DNA from: Panonychus citri
Lineage: Eukaryota > Arthropoda > Arachnida > Trombidiformes > Tetranychidae
Assembly (NCBI RefSeq): GCF_014898815.1
Contig: NW_026515516.1
Location: forward strand, 1-64,000
Reading direction: 5' to 3'
Length of the DNA: 64,000 nt
Below the pieces are notes generated by a model. The model made no database searches. It saw nothing but the letters and a program-made list of their open reading frames with translations, and was not told where the DNA came from. Both the position numbers and the translations under genes were made by a program. Within the stretch, counting starts at the first letter, position 1. Each line of letters opens with the position of its first letter. Shown in pieces: positions 57,728 through 64,000 of this stretch.

Positions 57728-60700
57728 GTGAGTATCCATCGTAACGATTTATTGTCATCACAAGATTAGAAAATGTCTTTCAACTGGTCAACTTCAATAA
57801 TTCATTTCCATGTTGATAACAACTCAACTTTTACTAGATAAATTGGATTCATAAATCATTACCATGAATCATTTCATGATATTGTAAAAAGAAAAGACTA
57901 TCAATTTTCAGAACAACAATTTCAGCCAATTTCAGTTTATCACCATGAACATCAAAATAGCAAAGAGAAAGCAATTGATTATCATTTGTTGATCATAGAA
58001 GTTGAAAAAAAAAGTCAATCATATTGATGATACTAAACATGAGAATGTTAATCAGATGCTGATGTAAATTCATTGACCGAAATTGTTATCAAATATTCAA
58101 CCGATCCACCGATTCAACTTAAAGTTCATTATCGTGACTCCACAATAACTTTCACTGGAAATTATCATCCAATAAGTTCACGAATATTAATTTACTAGGT
58201 AACGGTAAATAAATCATTTTGATACATTCGTTTTCATATTGTTTTCTCATTCACTTCCACTATAACTGATTAACAAATTTTTCTGTTTACATGGAAATTG
58301 AAAAATGAATGAAAATGAGGTGAGCTGAAATGTATTGAGAAAGCATAAAGAAAAATTAGAAATTAATATCCATAAGTATTAATAAATCTTGTATCAACAT
58401 GATACTTTGTATTTATCACGAATCCTGAGAAAGAGCTGAAATTGGTTGATAATAAAGTTCAGTTGAGAAAAAAAAAATATAATATATACACCAAGGTATT
58501 CATAATGATGAAGGGGAAGTCGAATCATATTTTACTCTCATTTTAATCATAATTATTTACTATGTAAATACTGAATTGAGGGGGAATATAAACTAATTTC
58601 AAATATTAATTCGCATGATGAAGGTTATTAATGATGATAATTATTATGTCAAAGGAGTTGTAATAAATGTCAGGGAGGCTGAATTGATCATGATAGAATA
58701 CAGAATATATATTGAGAATTTTTTTTCTCTCCTTCTTTTGTTTTGTAAAATCACTTTCACTTTCTGTATCTCTCTATGTCTATGATTAATCTTTACGAAA
58801 AGGGATTAGAATTGATTAATCACCATGGATTAACTTGGTCAAGCTGAAGGGAAAATAATTTCCACTTGTTAATCCAACTTATTGTTAACTTGATTATCTT
58901 AGTAGATTGAAATTTAAATTGAATCAGAAATTGGAAATTCAATAGCCATCAAAAGCATATTAATAAGGCTTGATTGATTTTCTTCCTGTTCATCATCATT
59001 ATGTACAAAACTCTCATTGTTCATATTCATTTAAATTCATTCAGGAAGTGTAACAATAGGTAATTCATTTCCTTATGAACTTTTGTTCAGTTTGCTGAAA
59101 ATGGTAGGAAAATATTACTCGTAAACTTTAATCTAAATTAGAAAGTTTGAAAGATAATTAAAAATGGAAAATTAATCCATTTCAATCATCCAATTGGTCA
59201 AATTAATCTGTTCAATGGTCATTCTAATAGTCTCAGTGATTGTCCAGTCTAAACAAAAGTAAAAGGTACAATTGAAATATTTCAATCAATCTTGAAGCAG
59301 ATTATAAGTTAATCAGCTGTAACTTTCCCAGGAATTCATTTTGATTGAGTTAATATAAATGCTATGGTGACTTAATATGAGATAATGAGATTATGATTTA
59401 TGATGAAAAAAGCAACATAATAATAATAAACAAGCATTAATATTTACACCAAGGTAGAAAAAATTACAAGACAATAATGATGAAAAAGTTCAGTTGAGTT
59501 GAATATTTGTCAGGGTGTCGAAGTAAAAAAAAAATAATCATGAGGAAAAAAAATTCATTCAACTGAATATAAAGACTGAACTGAGTTGAAATCAGTTTTT
59601 GTTTATTTTTTCCCATGAACAAAAAAAACTGCAAATTAAATTGCGGTAAATTGATGATAATCAAGTAAATGATGATTATGATGATGATGCAGAAAAAAAT
59701 GAAACCTCAGTGTGTAAATTGCATTAACGGTGATAAAAAAAACCTCACCTTGCAATTGAATTTGCAAAAATATCCCTTACCTTTGCAATTGAGATTAGTT
59801 TTCACAATGGTGACAATATTTTACCTTTTTTTTGTCTTGATAATACTTTGGATGAATAAAAAAAACTTACTTAGGGATTTTCATGGTGAAATTTGCATTA
59901 ATCTGAATGTATTAGGACAGTTTATTTGCAAATATATTGTATAACTTTGCAGAAAAATGGATCCGTTCATTTGTATTGGGCAAACATTATTCACAATCTT
60001 TATGGTGGATAAGTGATATTTATATTCACTGGGAGGGTAAATGGAGAGAGAATTTGAATTCTGAAAATCCTCAGGAATGATAATATTTTCCTATCCATAG
60101 ATTAACCATTACAGATTGTTTTTACTAATGCATACTCTTCAGAAAATGTAATACCCTCTACCACTCTAATACACACCTTCAGGATATGAATGTATTCATG
60201 ATAACTCTCAATTCATATGAATATTTGTCTAGATTTGTGTCAATTTTGTTCATATGGCTGCTTGTTGCTGGCTTGGAGATGCATTTGTTACATTAAAGTT
60301 CAGGGGATAACATGAGGAAAATTTTTATTTCTGTTCTATTTTAAACTTTTTCTTTCACTTTATTTTCAAGACCATCACGATCAACAATCACCTCACCTTC
60401 AGTAATGATTCAGGTGATCTATGAAAAAGATATACAAGGAAATACTATTTTCTTGCTGATCAAATATATAAATGATTATTTATTCATTTGGAACCATAGA
60501 CAATGTTTGGTGTATATAAATAAGTGAATGCAAACATTGTTTCAAAAGTTTTCCTCAATTTTCCCATGGATCATGATGATGGTTCAATGATTCAATCAGT
60601 GAATCCTTTTGAAAATTTTGAGAGACTGAAAAAAACAAAAGGTCCTTTCAAAACCTACTCCCAATGAAGGAGGAAATTTATTTACTCCTCTTGAATATTT

Positions 60701-60923
60701 TATCATCATTCTAATTCATTATCCCTTTATTTTCTCCATCATCATGATGATCATGTTTTATGAAACTTTTCATTGTGAGTTAATTGAGATTCAGTTCTGT
60801 TCATTGTTTCCATGGTATGGGAACCTTTTTCCTCTTCTTATTGTTTCTCAGTACATTCAAAACTTTTTTTATCCCTCTGTCTCGATTTTGTTGATTAAGC
60901 TTTCAGCTGGTTTATTATAATAA
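57728..60923 (+). other. TMTC intron 4, 5' part
   Basis: AT-rich non-coding sequence. A 91-codon hydrophobic open frame at 59669-59944 has no family resemblance and is treated as chance. A cluster of TTGCA words in the same place is listed separately. The next TMTC exon was looked for but not found. Confidence 0.5.
59630..59951. promoter_or_regulatory. Cluster of TTGCA/TGCAA words with one perfect octamer
   Basis: Eight TTGCA/TGCAA words lie at about 59630, 59719, 59750, 59762, 59783, 59893, 59926 and 59947. They include ATTTGCAT (59891-59898), the POU-domain octamer, followed by TAAT. Enhancer function is inference only. Confidence 0.25.
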
Positions 60924-60925
60924 TA

Positions 60926-61593
60926 CAGGGCATTTCACCAAGCTTCCTACAAGTTTTTCTTATTAAACTTTTTTGTTTTTGAGTGTTCAGACTCGAGTTA
61001 TGGTAGTTTAGGCCATACTCCATTGTCATATTAAATATCAAGGTCATTCCGGTCATTTTGTTAGGATACAGTTTCAAGGTCATTTGATGATCACAGTCGA
61101 TTCAAATTTAAAAAACCAATATGAACCTAAATCATAAAGATTTCTCGACTTTCAAACTCTCAATGTCCCTTAAACCTAAACCGACCTAACCTAAACCTTC
61201 CTATTACTCATTTTCAATTGCCAACTCAGTTTACAAAATCTTGCAGAGTCGCAAAATGAATACTCAACAAGAGTCAGGTTGTCTTTTTACTCCATGAATA
61301 TGCAATATAAATGTTTATTTACTACTTGCTTACAACCGTCAGGAACATATCCCAATCAATTGGCATCTAACCTAAACCTTCCTATCCTTCCTAACCTTTT
61401 TTAATTTAAATCAATTGTGATCATCAAATGACCTTGAAACTGTATCCTAACAAAATGACCGGAAAGACCTTGATATTTTAATATGACAATGGAGTATGGC
61501 CTAAACTACCATAACTCGAGGCTGGTGTCTAAACACTCAAAAACAAAAAAGTTATTCAAGAAAAAATTGTTGGAAACTTGGTGAAATGCCCTG
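60926..61593 (+). mobile_element. Complete foldback MITE with ~190-bp terminal inverted repeats
   Basis: Bounded by CAGGGCATTTCACCAA and its complement, with TA on both sides (60924-60925, 61594-61595). The left arm (60926 to about 61110) and right arm (about 61403-61593) are inverted copies, mostly identical by eye. The interior (about 61111-61402) holds no long open frame but several CCTAA/CCTAAACC words. TCAAGGTCA occurs at 61038-61046 and 61074-61082 and as the complement at 61429-61437. The fourth site, in the right arm, has one substitution. TA flanks suggest mobilisation by a Tc1/mariner-type transposase elsewhere in the genome (inference). Confidence 0.92.
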
Positions 61594-61595
61594 TA

Positions 61596-62937
61596 TATAA
61601 GCCAACTTAGAGTCTAAATTGTTACCATTTAATTGAAAAAAGTCTTCAATGAGTTAATCCAATTAACTATTTAAGAGGGTTAAAGGTTAATTTATTGCAA
61701 TTAAACTGTTTCATGTAAGAAGATAAATCTAAATAAACATGGTGATGATGATGAAAAGTCATCAGGATCAAGTGAAAGTAGGATGATGATGGGTTGATGT
61801 TAATTCATTGATTGGAAATTGAAAGTGACCTTTAATTAGTCGCTTCTTTTTGCAATTTCCTTAATTTGAATCTCTTTTCAAAGTAAATCTTTCAAACAAT
61901 CAACTAAATTATTCATTGATTTTATCTAACATGATTTTATATCATCACAATTAACCAGACACAATGAAAGTGTACAATCTGATTCCATTTAATCATCACA
62001 ATCTAAACTCTTGCAGTGACAAGTAATCTGATCCATTAAATATTGGATTCAATGATTATCATTATCATCAATTAATTTAGATGTATGATAATTAATGATA
62101 ATTGCTCGATATTTACATTTAATTAATTGGTAAACATCTTAATGTGGTTCAAAGTAAAAAGGATTGGATCAACAAATCAAATAATCGAGGAGAAGGTAAT
62201 TTAGTTACCTAACAATTTAATTCAAGAAACTTATCTTGATTTTCAGGGCTAATCATCATCAATATAATCACCACCATGATGATGATGATGATGATAAACT
62301 AAAAGGATTCAGAAAGTTCAGTGTCTTCCATCAAGTGATAACTTGAAACTCAAGATGAAATTAAACCAATGGAGGGAAAATTTTTTTCCAACCGAAAACA
62401 AATCAGTTAATCTTTCCAACCCACCATGCATTTCCAATGAAGGTGGTTACTTTTCATCTTTCTTCATCATTATCATCATCATCATCTCTTTTTCTAATCA
62501 TCAATATATTTTGATAGAGAGAGAGTTACCTTTATCGTCTCTCTCTCTCAATCATCATGGATTAGATTTGTAACTTGAAGAGATACTTTAAGACTTTATT
62601 CTTGGAGATAAAGTTCTGGAACTGAACTGAAGCATTATCATGATGATTTTCATCAGGAACCATTTACTTTTCTCTTCCATGGGATTTACTGAGTTTCTCC
62701 TCCTACTCTTTCACTCTTTATTTCTTGATGATGATTCTGATTCTGATGATGTTCCATGTTCCATTCTGATCACATTCTCATAAGCACATATAAGCATTAA
62801 GAACACTAATTTAATTCGCTCTCTTCTCTTTCCAAGATGATGAAAAAAAGAGAGATTTTCAATGAAAGAAAGAAAAAAGAAAGAGAAAAAGTAAAAGGTT
62901 CGAAATTAATAGTTTGATCGTTATCTCTTCTATTTTT

Positions 62938-62978
<41 letters not shown>

Positions 62979-64000
62979 TTCTAAATCTTCAATATCAACA
63001 ATTTAGTCAACTGAATGTTCGGGGTAAAGTTTTGATAAACAATCAAAAGATTAATCCAAATCTTTATTCATCATGACATTTCAAATGAATCGTTATGATC
63101 ACTGAATTAACTATTAACTTGATCATCAGAATCGTAGTGATCATCATTATCTTTCATCGTAATGATTATCATCCTCATCATCAGAAGTGTTATCATCATT
63201 ATCCTTTTATAAAAGTAAGTATTATCACCTGATGATCAGAATGTACCAAAGTCAACAGCATTTTAATGAAACCAAAAGGCAATTAAGTTAATTGTGATTA
63301 ATTTTCATCTACAAAGCTACAATTAACTCTTGGTTGACTATCTACATTGATTAAATGATTTTTCAACCAACACATTATCAATCAACAATCTGAAAGTTTA
63401 ATCAAGCAAAGTGTTGATTAGATAATCAACTTGTAATCAGATTCACAATTTTAATCATCTTAAGACAATCAATGTTTTTCTAATGAAAAATCAATGAAAA
63501 AGAGTTCTGATTAAGGACAAGAATTATAATCTATTCCCATGATAATATCGCACTTTTACTTTATGATGTACGAAGATTCAAATAAAACATAAGAATAAAA
63601 GTTGACTGAAGTTTGAAAGTAGAAAATATTCCTTCTGGAGAGCATCTTGTTAGCATTTCGAACAAAAAAAAGTTCAAAGGCTGGTCTTGAATTCTGAAGG
63701 AGATAAATATGTATGATAAACAGCTTGACACTTCGAACATCATGACTTTGTCTCATATTATTCGGATTCCATGTAAATGTTTCCCATGTTTCTCTGAATT
63801 AACATGATTTTGCTTTTCCAAAAACAATGGAAACACCAAAGATCTTTGTCATTACCATGATCAACTGAATAACTACAACAAAGTCCAGAATTTTCAATAA
63901 CCTCAACTTATTTTTGCATATGAATAATTTTCTCACCTTTGACCCTTTTCTTTTTCTTGTTGATGACTAAACATTAAAGCTCATGTAGCTCAGAAGCTGA
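61596..64000 (+). other. TMTC intron 4, 3' part (to window end)
   Basis: AT-rich with ATC/GAT tracts and a long (GA)n run at 62939-62974. No further TMTC exon, RNA gene or other gene could be supported. Confidence 0.5.
62939..62974. repeat. (GA)n microsatellite
   Basis: About 17 GA units. Confidence 0.95.

Noticed and set aside
59669..59944. Hydrophobic 91-codon open frame in intron 4
   Set aside because: Met/Lys/Leu-rich low-complexity sequence with no family resemblance and no splice context linking it to TMTC.
60240..60312. Possible next TMTC exon (HMAACCWLGDAFV-like reading)
   Set aside because: No match to the expected TMTC block after KETGI, and no convincing acceptor and donor pair.

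Overview
This is an AT-rich, intron-dominated stretch of a metazoan nuclear genome, most likely an arthropod (possibly a mite or other chelicerate, which the sequence does not settle). Evidence: GT-AG introns in a conserved animal gene, dense (CT)n/(GA)n and ATC/GAT microsatellites, a Ty3/Gypsy LTR retroelement and a TA-flanked foldback DNA element. No bacterial-type genes, CRISPR arrays or rRNA genes were seen.

Host gene. The only host gene I can support is a TMTC-family gene (ER O-mannosyltransferase, TMTC1-like) on the + strand. A 5' exon ends at 863. Three more exons lie at 56408-56600, 56719-56792 and 57542-57727. All join in phase and give the family signatures in order: FVHDDI, DFWG, SHKSYRPLT, HPIHTEA, VGRAD, KETGI. 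The C-terminal TPR part lies beyond the window. Intron 1 is about 55.5 kb and fills most of the window.

Retroelement. Inside intron 1, in the same orientation as the gene, sits a 12.07 kb Ty3/Gypsy element (36151-48220). It has about 1.6 kb LTRs, a CAAT target duplication and a tRNA-Leu-type primer binding site. Its order is gag-protease, RT, RNase H, integrase, an in-frame envelope-like domain with an RKKR cleavage motif, and then an extra 3' open reading frame. That extra frame combines a CCHC zinc knuckle with a DEDDh 3'-5' exonuclease of the REXO/ISG20 type and ends 38 bp before the 3' LTR. Several single-base frame breaks interrupt pol, env and the exonuclease frame, so this copy is either decayed or carries homopolymer errors. 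The element also holds at least six tiny hairpins that share a CGGGT-type core but have different complementary arms. Three are in the LTR and three are in coding sequence, all in the same reading frame.

Other repeats. A 668 bp foldback MITE (60926-61593, TA flanks, about 190 bp inverted arms) lies in intron 4. A truncated copy is at 4888-5097 and a diverged relative near 24446-24554. All carry paired TCAAGGTCA words (the FTZ-F1/ERR/SF-1 half-site). The rest of the introns shows microsatellites and dispersed words such as A(6-9)GTTC, but no further gene I can support.
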